64,000 bases of DNA, taken from JALUZX01 sp964561605 (lineage in GTDB: Bacteria; Planctomycetota; UBA1135; JALUZX01). A program made the translations under genes and the position numbers. The notes under the pieces are model-generated. The model saw only the letters and a program-made list of their open reading frames with translations, was not told where the DNA came from and did not search any database. The stretch is from the NCBI GenBank assembly GCA_964561605.1, contig CAZLQD010000025.1, forward strand, positions 181,053-245,052. The letters are read 5' to 3'. How positions within the stretch are numbered: position 1 is the first letter of the stretch; every line of letters begins with the position of its first letter. Positions 41,998 to 52,200 of this stretch are shown here, piece after piece.

Positions 41998-43841
41998 CGC
42001 GATCCCTCCGGGCTCAAGGTTCCGAAATAGAGTACTTGCTCGGCCAGCCAGGCCCGGTTCAGGGCGTTGAAGCCCGTGTCCAGGCTGAGGGCCGCCTGGT
42101 AGGAGATGGTGGGGGACATCACGTTCTGGGCCGCCAGGGGGAAGAGGCCCGACCGGGAGAGATCGATGTGGCCCTCGTCCGATCCGGGGAAGTCGGCCGG
42201 CAGGTTCCCGAAGAGGCCCGTGGGGGGGACGCCGTCGGCCACGAGTCCCATGGAGTGGCCCACCTCGTGGGACAGGACCACCGCCAGGAAGCGGCCCAGG
42301 TTGGATGCGGCGTTCTGGATCTTGTCCGCCCTGTCCGGGTCGGTCGTCGTCCGGTCCAGGCCGGCCAGGTAGCGGAGGACCGAGAGGTCGTTGGTCCCTT
42401 CCCCTGCGGGAGTGCCCCTGCCGGGCATGAGGGGATCGAAGTCGAGCCTGAACCGCACAGTGGGCGACAGGTTCACGGAAAAACGGATCAACTCCTCGGG
42501 GAAGACCCCGAGGGCCACGTGGAAGGAGGGGGTGGACCCGGGCCAGGCTCCGTCGTCGTCCTGGGAGGCGTTGTGGGAATCCATGAAGGCCAGGCCGAGA
42601 GCGTGGCTCTCCGAGGCTCCTCCCAGGGCGATGCGGGAGAATCCGAAAGAGTTGTAGGGAACCTCCAGTTGTGGGAGGAGGGGACCGGGCCTCCGGAAGG
42701 TGAAGGTCACCCTGGCGCCCCGGAAGATCCGCTCCAGATTCTCCAGGATCGCCTCCTTCACCAGGTCTTCCAGGAAGGTGTTGGGGTGGGTTCCGTCACC
42801 CAGGTCGGTGAAGAGGGGCGAGGAGCTCCGGAGACCGAGGACCAGGAGATCCTCCTGGAAGTCCGGGACTCCGTTGGGGGTTTCGGTGATGGTGAGGGTG
42901 ATCACCGTGGACCCGCTGGAGGAGATGGTCTCCCTGTCCCGATCCAGGTCGATGAACCAGACCTGGCTGGGATTGGACGTGGTTTCGAAGGGACGTAACT
43001 CGTCCCTGGCCTCGACGGCCCGGACTTCGAGGGCGGCCCTCGGGGAGACCTTGCCCTGGTCGTCCTTCACCGTCGCCCAGAGGATGAAGGTCTCCTGGGG
43101 GAAGAGGACCGTTTCCCCTGGAGTGAGGATGACCGAATCCGTTCCCGTGGCCGTGGGCTCGAGGAAGGGGACCAGGTTGGTCCCGGCCGGGAGGGTTCCC
43201 GAGGAGACGGCCACGGCCGTCGTTGCGAAGAGCCCGAGCGAGGCGGGATCCACGGCTCCGCCGTCGGTGTCCTTCCATGCCAGGTGGATGGGAAAGCCGT
43301 TGCGGGGAACGAGGAGGGTTCCGCCGGGCGGGCCCGACCCGTTCAGGAGCGGAGGGATCCCTGCGATGGTGAGGGTCTCCACCCTCGGGGCTCCCCCCTG
43401 GATGACCACCGGGACGTAGGGGCCGGCCTGGGTTCCCTCCAGGGAAACGAAGGCGGACTGGTCCGGCGCGAGATCCACCTTGGTGGCGTCGGGTGTGAAG
43501 GTCGTCCCCGTCCCGAGGATGACGTCCACGGTGTATGGATTGGCCTGTTCGAGGATCAGGTCGCCCGTTCCCAGGGAGCCTCCCCCGGAAAGGACCGCGT
43601 CGGAATCCCGAAAGGGGACACCCGGCGAGGCCAGGACGGGGCGGTCGAAAGAGAGGCGCAACCTCTCCCCCGGGTCGGGAACTCTGTCCCTGCCGTCCGA
43701 TCCCAGGAAGGCCGCCGAGACCAGGTGGGGTGCCGGCGAAGGGGGAGGCGCGCTTCCTCCTCCGCCCCCCCCTCCGCAGGAGGCGGCTGCCAGGAGGAAG
43801 GCCGTTCCCAGTGTCGCCGGGGCGAGGCGGATCCAGGCCAT
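41994..43841 (-). CDS. Lipoprotein with metzincin-like zinc-metalloprotease motif
   Basis: 615 residues from the ATG at 43841. The lipoprotein signal (TAFLLAAASC) is followed by a poly-glycine spacer, then a long beta-rich region. Near residue 525 is HEVGHSMGLVAD, the HExxHxxG zinc motif; the third ligand would be Asp one position later than in snapalysin-type enzymes. NVMSP follows some 55 residues later as a candidate Met-turn. Repeated beta domains upstream may be Ig-like. It could be an active cell-surface protease; the shifted third ligand leaves some doubt. Confidence 0.75.
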   Translation of the reverse strand: MAWIRLAPATLGTAFLLAAASCGGGGGGGSAPPPSPAPHLVSAAFLGSDGRDRVPDPGERLRLSFDRPVLASPGVPFRDSDAVLSGGGSLGTGDLILEQANPYTVDVILGTGTTFTPDATKVDLAPDQSAFVSLEGTQAGPYVPVVIQGGAPRVETLTIAGIPPLLNGSGPPGGTLLVPRNGFPIHLAWKDTDGGAVDPASLGLFATTAVAVSSGTLPAGTNLVPFLEPTATGTDSVILTPGETVLFPQETFILWATVKDDQGKVSPRAALEVRAVEARDELRPFETTSNPSQVWFIDLDRDRETISSSGSTVITLTITETPNGVPDFQEDLLVLGLRSSSPLFTDLGDGTHPNTFLEDLVKEAILENLERIFRGARVTFTFRRPGPLLPQLEVPYNSFGFSRIALGGASESHALGLAFMDSHNASQDDDGAWPGSTPSFHVALGVFPEELIRFSVNLSPTVRFRLDFDPLMPGRGTPAGEGTNDLSVLRYLAGLDRTTTDPDRADKIQNAASNLGRFLAVVLSHEVGHSMGLVADGVPPTGLFGNLPADFPGSDEGHIDLSRSGLFPLAAQNVMSPTISYQAALSLDTGFNALNRAWLAEQVLYFGTLSPEGSR

Positions 43842-44073
43842 TGAAGTTCTCGTTTTCCAGGACTTTGGTCGCTCGGGAAGCACGATTCTTTCCGGTTTTT
43901 TCATCGGATCAAGAGGGAGCCGGGTTGTTGCCTCCCTTGTCATTGGAGGTTCCGCCCTGTTTCAGATAGGGAGCCCGGATCGGCCATTTGGCATCAATTC
44001 AGCCGCCCTTCCTTCCCGAAGAAGGTCCCGAAGGAGAGGAGCCCAGGAAACGAGCCCACGTTGGATTTGCACC

Positions 44074-45003
44074 ATGATGAAGCTCGCCGTCGGAGAGGTG
44101 ATCGGGAACTACCGGATCACCCGGTTTCTGGGAAGAGGGGGCTTTTCCCTGGTCTACCAGGGGGAGCACGTGGAAACCGGGGAGATGGTAGCACTCAAGT
44201 TCGGGAACAACGCCGGAGGGGGGCGCTACGTCACCCGCCTCATGGAAGTCACTTCCCGGAGGACCCCTGAAGGCATCAGCCCGGACGAGACGCCGGGGGA
44301 GGCCATCTTCTTCCACCCCGGTGGAGTGCGCATCGACTTCCTGGACGTGGAAGAGATCGACCAGGTCATCTACGCCGAAGCGGAACTACTCCAGTCGGTG
44401 GATTCTCCCAACATCGTGAAGGTCCGCGAGGTGATCGAGGGGGACGATCGGCCCGTCCTGGTCCTGGAACACGTCCGGGGGAAGGTGCTCCGGGAGAAGA
44501 TCCGGAACCTCGAGGGTATCCACCTCAACTGGTTCCTTGCGGCCGTGAGGGCCCTGGAAGAGGCCGCCCGCCAAGGCGGCCTCTCCTACCATGGGGACCT
44601 GAAGCCCGAGAACATCCTGGTCAAGCCCTCGGGCAAGGTCGTCCTCATCGACCCGGCCTACAGGTGTCCCGAGAAGAAGGCCATCACGACGACGCCTCAC
44701 TACAACCCTCTCCTCCTGGAGAATTCCAGGGCGGACGTGATGGCCGTGGGGATCATGATCTACGAGATCCTCACGGGCACCCTGCCCTTCGACGAGGTCC
44801 CCTGGGAATACGCAGGAACGAACACGGGCGGGGAGACGGTGAGGCTCTCTCTCTCCTACTTCCTTTCCTACACGCCTCCCTCCGCCCTGAACCCCAGGAC
44901 GCCTCCCGAGCTGGAGCAGATCATCTACCGCTGCATCACCGTCCAGAACTACACGCTTACGGATCTCCGGAAGGACCTGGAGGAGTTCATCCAGAAGGCC
45001 TGA
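44074..45003 (+). CDS. Ser/Thr protein kinase with unusual DPA motif
   Basis: 309 residues from the ATG at 44074 (an ATG at 44077 is also possible). Hanks-type kinase: P-loop GRGGFSLVY at residues 20-28, VALKFG with the ATP lysine, and the catalytic loop HGDLKPENIL (Asp175). The metal-binding DFG is DPA (Asp193). About 45 extra residues lie between the lysine and the C-helix glutamate (AEAELLQ), and the activation segment ends TTPHYNPLLL rather than APE. There is no membrane segment or sensor domain, so it is cytoplasmic and soluble. Likely active, since lysine and both aspartates remain. Confidence 0.85.
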   Translation: MMKLAVGEVIGNYRITRFLGRGGFSLVYQGEHVETGEMVALKFGNNAGGGRYVTRLMEVTSRRTPEGISPDETPGEAIFFHPGGVRIDFLDVEEIDQVIYAEAELLQSVDSPNIVKVREVIEGDDRPVLVLEHVRGKVLREKIRNLEGIHLNWFLAAVRALEEAARQGGLSYHGDLKPENILVKPSGKVVLIDPAYRCPEKKAITTTPHYNPLLLENSRADVMAVGIMIYEILTGTLPFDEVPWEYAGTNTGGETVRLSLSYFLSYTPPSALNPRTPPELEQIIYRCITVQNYTLTDLRKDLEEFIQKA

Positions 45004-45027
45004 TCCCGGGCCGGGCCCGGAGCCCGG

Positions 45028-45873
45028 TCAGCCGTGGAATCCCGAGCCGGAACCGTCCGTGGGGATTCCGGGGGAGATCTCCTTCCGGGCGGCGACTTGG
45101 AGGTGGGAGGCCAGGCCGAGCCAGCCTTCCCGGCCTTGGACCTTCTCTTCCAGGGCCACGAGTCTCTTCAGGGGGGCCTCCCCCAGGAGGAGCTTGTCCT
45201 CCCGGTGGAAGAGGACGGTCTTTCCCACCAGGTCCAGGACCTGGAAGCCGGCCCCTTCCAGGAGGGTGCGCAACTCCCCGGGCTCGAACATGTGGACCGG
45301 AAATCGCTCCCCCTTCCTGGAGGCCAGCCACTCGGTGCGGCCCGTCTTGAGGAACCGGGCCAGGCCGGCCAGGTCCCGCCGGGCCACGTAGGCCTGGGCC
45401 GCGGCGGCCCGGTGGTCCACCGAGAGGACCACCGTCCCGCCGGGTGCCATCACATCCGCCAGGCCGGCCAGGGCCGAGGGAGGGTGGGAGCAGAACCCCA
45501 GGGTGTCGCCCTGGGCCGTGGCGAAGGCATACCGTCCCCTTTCCAGGGAGCCCAGGTCCTGCATGTCGGCCTTGACGAACTCGGCCTTCTCCGGGCGGCC
45601 CAGCCTGTCCACCCTGGCCCGGGCCTCGTCCAGCATGGCCCCCGAGATGTCCAGGAAGGTGACGTGGAAGCCCGCCTTGAGGAGGCGGACTCCGAACCAG
45701 CCCGGCCCGCAACCCAGGTCCAGGGCCCAGGCGGGGCGGGTGGAGGGGAGGAACCTCTTCAGGTGGCGCCAACTGATCTCCCTGTAGAAACGCCAGTAGG
45801 GGGTGTCGTAGACCCCTTCGTAGCGGGAGGCGACCCTGTCGTGGTAGGTCTCTCGGGGATCCCGGCGGGCCAT
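45028..45873 (-). CDS. SAM-dependent methyltransferase
   Basis: 281 residues from the ATG at 45873, which has AAGGAG six bases upstream; ATG at 45879 is too close to that site. Class I fold: motif I LDLGCGPGWFGVRLL, the acidic FLDISGAMLDEAR, ADMQDLG, and APGGTVVLSVDH. The small-molecule type is most likely, judging by the N-terminal helix SRYEGVYDTPYWRFYREI. Substrate unknown. Convergent with the kinase gene. Confidence 0.82.
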   Translation of the reverse strand: MARRDPRETYHDRVASRYEGVYDTPYWRFYREISWRHLKRFLPSTRPAWALDLGCGPGWFGVRLLKAGFHVTFLDISGAMLDEARARVDRLGRPEKAEFVKADMQDLGSLERGRYAFATAQGDTLGFCSHPPSALAGLADVMAPGGTVVLSVDHRAAAAQAYVARRDLAGLARFLKTGRTEWLASRKGERFPVHMFEPGELRTLLEGAGFQVLDLVGKTVLFHREDKLLLGEAPLKRLVALEEKVQGREGWLGLASHLQVAARKEISPGIPTDGSGSGFHG

Positions 45874-46022
45874 TCCCATCTCCTTTCTCGGCGGTGCGGT
45901 TCTCTGGGCGGGTTGAGAGGATACCACCTGGGGGATCGTGGAAGGCCGGGCTGCCCGGTGCTAGCCTTGGGGGAGGTCATTTTCCCGGAATAAGTCCCTT
46001 CTTGTGGGGGTCCGAGAGGCAC

Positions 46023-47306
46023 ATGAGATCCTGGACGATGAAACGGCCCCGGTCTTGGGCTCTTCTTTTCGCCTTCTTGCCCGTTCTTGCAGGGTGCGCC
46101 TCCCTCAAGGGGCACTCCCTGGAGACCCAGGGGGACCAGGCCTTCGAACTCGCCCACTACACCCAGGCCCTGGACTTCTACAAGGAGGTCCAGAAACTTC
46201 GTCCCGGCGACGAGGACCTGGCGAGGAAGATCGAGATCACCAGGACGGCCCTCTTCTACACCTTGGGAAGGGACGCCTTCTACCAGGGGAAACTCGCCAA
46301 GGCGGAGTGGTGGTTCCGGAAGATCCTGGCCTCCCATCCGGACCAGGAGCTGGCCCGCCAATGGCTGGACCGGGTCCGGAAGAAGCAAGCCCTCGAGTGG
46401 GTGGACCGGGCCGAGGAGTTGGCCTCCCGGGGGCACCCAGACCAGGCCATGGCCCTCCTGGAGCGCTCCCTGGAGATCCTCCCAGGCGAAGCCAAGGCCC
46501 TGGCCCTCTCTGCAAGGCTTGCGAAACAAAGGAAGGCCCTCCTGGACAAAGGGAGGGACCTGGTCCGGGCGGGCCTGAGGGTGCTCAGGGAATCCCTGGG
46601 CGAAGAGGGGGAGGACCTGGCCCTCTACCACATGATGGGGGCCAAGAAGGTCATGGGGAGCAAGTTCCAGTATCCCTGGATCTTGAAGGAGCTGGAGCGC
46701 CGGTTCCTGGAGAGGGCAAGGAAGGAGATCCGGGCCGCCCTGGAGGAGGACCAGTACGCCCTGGTCCTCTTCATGTCCCGCTACGCCCAGGTCCTCTTTC
46801 CCGGCAGGAGTGAACTCAAGAGATACGAACAGGAGGCCAAAGCCGAGTTGCGGGCCCAGATGCTGGCCGGGGACGCCCAGGCCATGCTCTTCCGGGGGAA
46901 CCCCGACAAGGCGGAAGCCCTCTTCCGGGAAGCGGCCCGCGTCTCCAAGCGCCGTTCCGGGATCTACCTGGCCGGCCTGGAGGACGTGCGGGAGGCCCGC
47001 TTGGCCCTGGCTTTCGAGGCGGCGGAGCAGAAGGAATACGAAGGTCTCTACGAGGAGGCCCTGGCGAGGCTCAAGAAACTCGCCCTCCAGGCCCCGGACT
47101 ACAGGGACGTGGAGTCCCGGGTGGAGGACCTGGAGGCTTCCTTGAAAGAGGGTAGGAAGCTCCTGGCAAGGGCGGAGGAACTGGCCTCCCGGGGGAAGAA
47201 GGAGGAGGCCCTCCAGACTCTGAAGGAACTCTTCTCCCTCCTTCCCTTCTACAAGGACGGCCTCATCCTCAAGGACCGGATCCTTTCACAAGGAGAGGGT
47301 GAATAG
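46023..47306 (+). CDS. TPR-type lipoprotein
   Basis: 427 residues from the ATG at 46023. The lipoprotein signal ends in VLAGC. The rest is alpha-helical tandem repeats: GDQAFELAHYTQALDFYKEV, LGRDAFYQGKLAKAEWWFRK, LASRGHPDQAMALLERSLEI, AQAMLFRGNPDKAEALFREA, and LASRGKKEEALQTLKELFSL. About ten TPR-like helical pairs in all, spread over the length. It is probably a periplasmic or outer-membrane scaffold; such lipoproteins often assist secretion or envelope assembly. Confidence 0.8.
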   Translation: MRSWTMKRPRSWALLFAFLPVLAGCASLKGHSLETQGDQAFELAHYTQALDFYKEVQKLRPGDEDLARKIEITRTALFYTLGRDAFYQGKLAKAEWWFRKILASHPDQELARQWLDRVRKKQALEWVDRAEELASRGHPDQAMALLERSLEILPGEAKALALSARLAKQRKALLDKGRDLVRAGLRVLRESLGEEGEDLALYHMMGAKKVMGSKFQYPWILKELERRFLERARKEIRAALEEDQYALVLFMSRYAQVLFPGRSELKRYEQEAKAELRAQMLAGDAQAMLFRGNPDKAEALFREAARVSKRRSGIYLAGLEDVREARLALAFEAAEQKEYEGLYEEALARLKKLALQAPDYRDVESRVEDLEASLKEGRKLLARAEELASRGKKEEALQTLKELFSLLPFYKDGLILKDRILSQGEGE

Positions 47307-47323
47307 CCTGGCCCGGAGGGCCT

Positions 47324-48760
47324 TCAGCGGCGCTCCCAGACCGAGGCCGAGGGCCCCTGGAAGATCCTTCTCCAATCCAGGGGATCGAGGAAGTTCTCCC
47401 CCCAGTCCTCGGGCATGATCACCAGGTCCACCTTTCCCCGGTCGAGCCAGGCCTTCACCTCCCCGGGAGGAATTCTTCCCCGGCACATCTCCAGGACGGC
47501 CCTGCAGAGTTCCGGGCCGAAGAGGGTGACCCGCCCGTCCACGGCCACCAGGCAGGGGGGGTGGAGGCGGTAGGCCAGGTATCCTCCCCAGCCGGGTTCA
47601 TGGAAGAGCCTCGTCCCTTCCGGGAGTTTTCTTCCCTCCAGGAAATCCGCCGCCTCGACGGGATATCTTCCCGGCCGGAAGAGGCGGAGGGAGGTCCTTC
47701 CTGCCCAGAAGGAGACCAAGAGAAGGGCCAGGGCAAGGGAGAGGGCGGGGAAAAGGGATCTGGTCCGCCCGCCGGTCTTCCTGGGAAGGAAGAAGAGGAG
47801 GCCCGGAGCGGCGGCAGTGGAAAAGCGATAGGCCCTGAGGGCGAGGAGGGTTCCCGCCGCGCCGGCGGCCCAGAAGGACCCTTCCCCCTGGAAGATCCTC
47901 TTTCCTGCCGCCTCCAGCACGAGGGCGCCCAGGAGGGCCAGGGCCAGGGCGGCCATGGCGATCTTCAAGGCCAGGAAGAGCTGGGTGGGGGGAAGGCCCA
48001 GGAGGGAAGTCCACTCCGGGACGATGGGACCGAAATCCTTCGTCCTCCAAGCATAGGAGAGGAGGGCCGGGCCGGAAGGGGTGGCCAGGACGCCTGCCGT
48101 GGCGGCCAGGGGGAGGGCCGGGAAGAGGTGGCCTTCCCTCTTTTCCTTGTCCAAGAGCCCTTCCAGGAGCCTTCCGGCCCAGCCGGCCCAGAACCACAAA
48201 GGCGCCAGGAGGGCGGCGCCGTGGAAGTTGGCCCAGGCTCCCACCAGGAGGAAGAGCCCCAAGGCCCTCTTCCAGGAGGGCCTTTCCCCGGGGAGGAGGA
48301 AGGGCAGGACCGAAGGAAGGGCGATCCAGGTGACCAGGTCCGGCCTGGCCCGGAGCCTGGGATAGAAGAGGACCAGGGCGGCCAGGCTCAGGGTGCAGGC
48401 CGGCCAGGCGGGCCTGCCCGCCTTCCTGGCCGCCCGGAACCAAAGGGCCGTTCCCGCTCCTGTGAGAAGGGAGACCGCCCCCTTCAGGAGAGCCGGTCCT
48501 CCTGCCCGGTCCAGGAGGGCCCAGAGGACTTGGAAGAGCCATTCGTGGGGAACGTCGGCCCTGCCCCAGGCGGTCCAGGAGAGGGTGTCCTGGAAAGGAA
48601 GGGCTCCCCGGCTCAAGATGGTTCGTCCCAGGGCCACGTGGAGGGGCCAGTCGATGTCCCACAGAGGAAGGAAGGAGACCAAGGCCCCCAGAAAGAAGAG
48701 GGCCCCCGGAAAGAGAAACACCTTGGGACTCCTTGTCGGCCCTGGTTGCATGGTGGTCAC
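47324..48760 (-). CDS. Multi-pass membrane protein, GT-C glycosyltransferase-like
   Basis: 478 residues from the GTG at 48760, which has GGGAG six bases upstream (ATG at 48751 is an alternative). About eleven hydrophobic segments. The first loop has PLWDIDWPLHVALGRTIL and WTAWGRADVPHEWLFQ, and RARPDLVTW lies further on; these resemble unassigned bacterial GT-C/dolichol-type membrane proteins. The last ~100 residues form a soluble domain (PVEAADFLEGRKLPEGTRLF, DLVIMPEDWGENFLDPLDW). Function not known. Confidence 0.65.
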   Translation of the reverse strand: MTTMQPGPTRSPKVFLFPGALFFLGALVSFLPLWDIDWPLHVALGRTILSRGALPFQDTLSWTAWGRADVPHEWLFQVLWALLDRAGGPALLKGAVSLLTGAGTALWFRAARKAGRPAWPACTLSLAALVLFYPRLRARPDLVTWIALPSVLPFLLPGERPSWKRALGLFLLVGAWANFHGAALLAPLWFWAGWAGRLLEGLLDKEKREGHLFPALPLAATAGVLATPSGPALLSYAWRTKDFGPIVPEWTSLLGLPPTQLFLALKIAMAALALALLGALVLEAAGKRIFQGEGSFWAAGAAGTLLALRAYRFSTAAAPGLLFFLPRKTGGRTRSLFPALSLALALLLVSFWAGRTSLRLFRPGRYPVEAADFLEGRKLPEGTRLFHEPGWGGYLAYRLHPPCLVAVDGRVTLFGPELCRAVLEMCRGRIPPGEVKAWLDRGKVDLVIMPEDWGENFLDPLDWRRIFQGPSASVWERR

Positions 48761-48839
48761 GGATCTCCCGGCAAGGGGGGAGTCTTTCCGGCGGTTTTTT
48801 CTCTTTTTTCCCCTGGGAAAGCCGTAGAAAGAGTCCCAT

Positions 48840-48871
48840 AAAAAAAACCGGGTGGAAAGGATTCCACCCGG
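48840..48871 (-). terminator. Intrinsic terminator (minus strand) in the 48761-49236 gap
   Basis: A perfect 10-base-pair stem, CCGGGTGGAA/TTCCACCCGG, with an AGGA loop on plus. On the minus strand it is followed by eight T (plus A at 48840-48847). No annotated minus-strand gene lies immediately upstream of it, so a small transcript from within the gap is implied. Confidence 0.85.
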
Positions 48872-48907
48872 AAAAAACCTGGCAGCCGGGACCGCCTGCC
48901 CCCTGGA

Positions 48908-49057
48908 CTACACAACCGTCACGGCGACCCCGACTGCCAAGAATTTCACGCCATCCAGGTAGGCCTTCGGGCCTCGAACACCCAACCCTACCCTCTGGGT
49001 CTTTCCAGGTAACCGATGGAGGCGGAATTTTCTTTCCGTCTTTTGAAAGGGTTTCAT
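48908..49057 (-). CDS. Candidate small protein (49 residues) ahead of an intrinsic terminator
   Basis: An ATG at 49057 opens 49 codons (MKPFQKTERKFRLHRL at the start, AYLDGVKFLAVGVAVTVV at the end), with the stop 37 bases before the terminator stem. The start is basic and the last ~15 residues are hydrophobic. No clear ribosome-binding site is present and the sequence matches nothing that I know. The same stretch could instead be an untranslated small RNA. Called because a terminator needs a transcript and this is the only sensible frame. Confidence 0.25.
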   Translation of the reverse strand: MKPFQKTERKFRLHRLPGKTQRVGLGVRGPKAYLDGVKFLAVGVAVTVV

Positions 49058-49236
49058 GAGCGGGTCTTCCGCTTTTCCTTCGGGCGCATGGAATCCGGTC
49101 GTCTATGTAAGAAGGTTGTTTGCTCCGGATTCTTCGGGAAGATTTACGGGGCAGGATCGAATCCTTTCCTTTTCCATTCCATACTTTTTTTCCGGTTCCT
49201 CTGGACCGGCCGATCCTGGAAGGGTGAGGTGCTTTC

Positions 49237-52200
49237 ATGGACTCAGGTAATGGTCGGGTGAAGCTGGGGGCCGTCCTGGCCCTGGTTCTCCTGGGCGGGC
49301 TGGGGGCCTGGGCCCTCCTGGGCCCGGGGTTTCTTCCGGGGCCGGCCGTGCCTCAGGCCGCCGGGGCGGATTCGGGCGGGGGGGTGCCGCCTTTGCAGGG
49401 CCTGGTTCCCCCCCGGAAGGGGGAGAACGGGAAAGGTGCGGACCCGGAAAGGTCGGCCCTGGCCTCTTCCAGGAAGGGCGATTGCCGCCTGGCCGGGCGG
49501 GTCTTCTCCATGAAGGACGGGTCTCCCGTGGCGGGAGCCCTGGTCAGGGTCTTCCGGGAGTTCCCCGCCACCAAGGGGTTCCAGGACTTGCTGGGCAACA
49601 TGTTCCGCCGGGGGCTCTGGGTGCGGCGCGTCCGCCCCTTGGCCCCTCTTCCCGTGGGGGAGGGCAGGACCGGGCCGGACGGGCGCTTCCGGATCGATGG
49701 GCTTCCGGCAGGCCGTTTCTGGCTCAACCTTGGGCCCGGCTTCGAATACCCGTACCGGATTCCGGGCGTGACCCTCGCCCCCGGGGAGGCCCGGGAGGAC
49801 GTGGAGATCGCCGTCCTCGAGGGCGGCATGGTCCGGGGGCGGGTGCTGGACTGGCGGGGCCGGCCCGTTGAAGGTGCCGTCCTGGATCTCCGGCCCGGGC
49901 TGAACAGCTTCCTGAGCCATTTCTTCGGGACCGGGTATCATTGGCGTTCCGGAACCACGGGAGACGACGGCACCTTCGAGCTGCAGGGCGTTCCCCCCGG
50001 GAAGGAGTACGTCCTCACGGCCTTCGGAAAGGGCATGCCCATCCAGGTGAAGACGGACCTGGAAGTGGAGGCCCGAAAGGTGACGGAAGTGGAGTTCCGT
50101 GGCGAGGAACCCGCTTCCGTCTCCGGCGTGGTCCGGGACACGGAAGGGAATCCCCTTCCGGGGGCGCGGGTTGCCGTGGCTTTCCTGGACCTGCACGAGA
50201 TCTTCTTCTCACCCGAGGCCTGCCCTCCGGTGGAAGCGGGGCGGGACGGGACCTTCCGGATCGACGGCCTTCCCCCGGGACCGGCGGCCGTTGCGGCCCG
50301 GCTGGAAGGAAGAGGGCTCTCCGACCCCGAGGTGGTGACCCTGGAGCCGGGAGGGCGGGTTGAGGATCTCGTCCTCCTGGTGGGGGAGGGCGGAGAGGTC
50401 TCCGGGAAGGTCACCGATCCTTCCGGCCGTCCCCTGGAAGGTGCCCTGGTCGAGGCATGGAACGGCGTCTTCCAGGGGGGCCTGGAGATGTCCCGGTTCC
50501 TCACCTTCGGGAGGGTCCGCTGCCGGTCCGGCCGGGACGGAGCTTTCCACCTGGCCGGGCTCTCTGGGGGGCGGTGTTTTCTCAAGGCTTCCAAGGAGGG
50601 TTACGGCGAGAAGTTCCTTCCAAGGATCGGCGTCGGATCCCGGAACGTGAAGGTCGTCCTGGAGCCCCTGGCGGGGGTCCGGGGTATCGTCGTGGCCAAG
50701 GGGTCATCGAAACCGGTCCGGAGTTTCTCGGTCCGGTTGCGGGGCGTGCCCTTCTTCCAGGGCGCCAAGTACAAGTGGGAATTCCAGGAGGAGACGGGGC
50801 GCTTCTTCATTCCAGGGGTCCCCGCCGGGGAGGCGGTTCTACGCTTCGAGGCGCCCGGGTTCGTTCCTCTCGACAAGAAGGTGCGGGTGGAGCCGGAGAA
50901 GGGAGCCAAGGGAGTGATCGTGCTCCTGGACCGGGAATCCACCATCTCGGGGCGGGTCGTCGACGGAAAGGGCCTTCCCGTGGCCGGTGCCAGGGTGGCG
51001 GCCTACAGGGGGAATACGCCCCCGGGAATCGCTTCCCTCCGGGCCTCTCTGCCCGGCCCCGGGGGAGGAAGCCGGGGGGGGATGACGCTCTCCTTCGGGA
51101 TGCCAGGGAGGCGGGGGCCGAGGCGGGGTCCTCCCGACGTGAACCCCATGTCCTTCCTCATGGGGTGGTCCGGGGCGGGGAAGGCCCTTTCGGGCCCGGA
51201 CGGGTCCTTTACGCTCCGGGGGCTTCCCGCCGGGAAGTGGAAGGTCTCGGCCTTCCATCCAGACCACGCCCCGGCCGAGGCGGTGGAGGTGGAGACCTCT
51301 CCAGCGGCGCCCGCCGCGGACGTGGTGTTGAGAATGAGGGACGGGGCCGTCCTCTGGGGATACGTGCGCGACCTTTCCGGGCGGCCCCAGGCCCACGCCG
51401 TGGTCGCGGCTTTCTCCTTCCGCGGTGGCTTCCGTTCGGATACGACCGACCGGAACGGACTCTACAGGATCCCCCACCTGCTTGCTGGGCGATGGTTCGT
51501 CTTCAAGTCCCGGGTCCTGGGGCACAGTACGAGGAACATAGCCGCCGACCTTCTGGGCAACTTCCGGCTCAAACAGGTCCGGATCCCCGAGAAGGGGGAG
51601 GTCCGGTTCGACATCACCGACCAGGTCCGGGACGGGGTGGACGTGGAGGGGAGGGTCCTCAGGGGCGGGGAGCCCGTCCCGAACGCCGTGGTGACGGCAC
51701 TCACCGGCCAGGGGGAGGGACCCCTTGGGATCGGGATCCGCTCCACCATGGCCGACAAGGAAGGACGCTACAGGCTTCCCTCCCTCTCGCCGGGCTCCTA
51801 CGTCTTCCAGGTGGCTCTCACCCGGGGAAGACCTTCCACCATCCCCGTGGAGGTCCCCCAGGGGAGGAGCCCCTTCCACAGGGACCTGGAACTTCCCACG
51901 AGCAGGATTGCGGGGAAGGTGTTGGGGCCGTCGGGGAGGCCCGTCCGGGGGGCCCGTGTCCGGGCCGTGCCCAGGGAGACTCCAGGGGGGGGCGGGATCC
52001 TTTCGCTCCTGATCTCCCGGGGGGCCTGGAGGGGCCGGACCGGCCCCGGTGGGGACTTCACCCTGAGGCGGGTTCCCCAGGGGGTCTACGATCTCCAGGT
52101 GGAGCCCCCCCGGGACAGGAAGGATCTCGGCGAGGCCTCCCTCCAGGGTATCTCCGTCGACGGGCGGACCGACCTGGAAGGCCTCCAGGTCATCCTGCCT

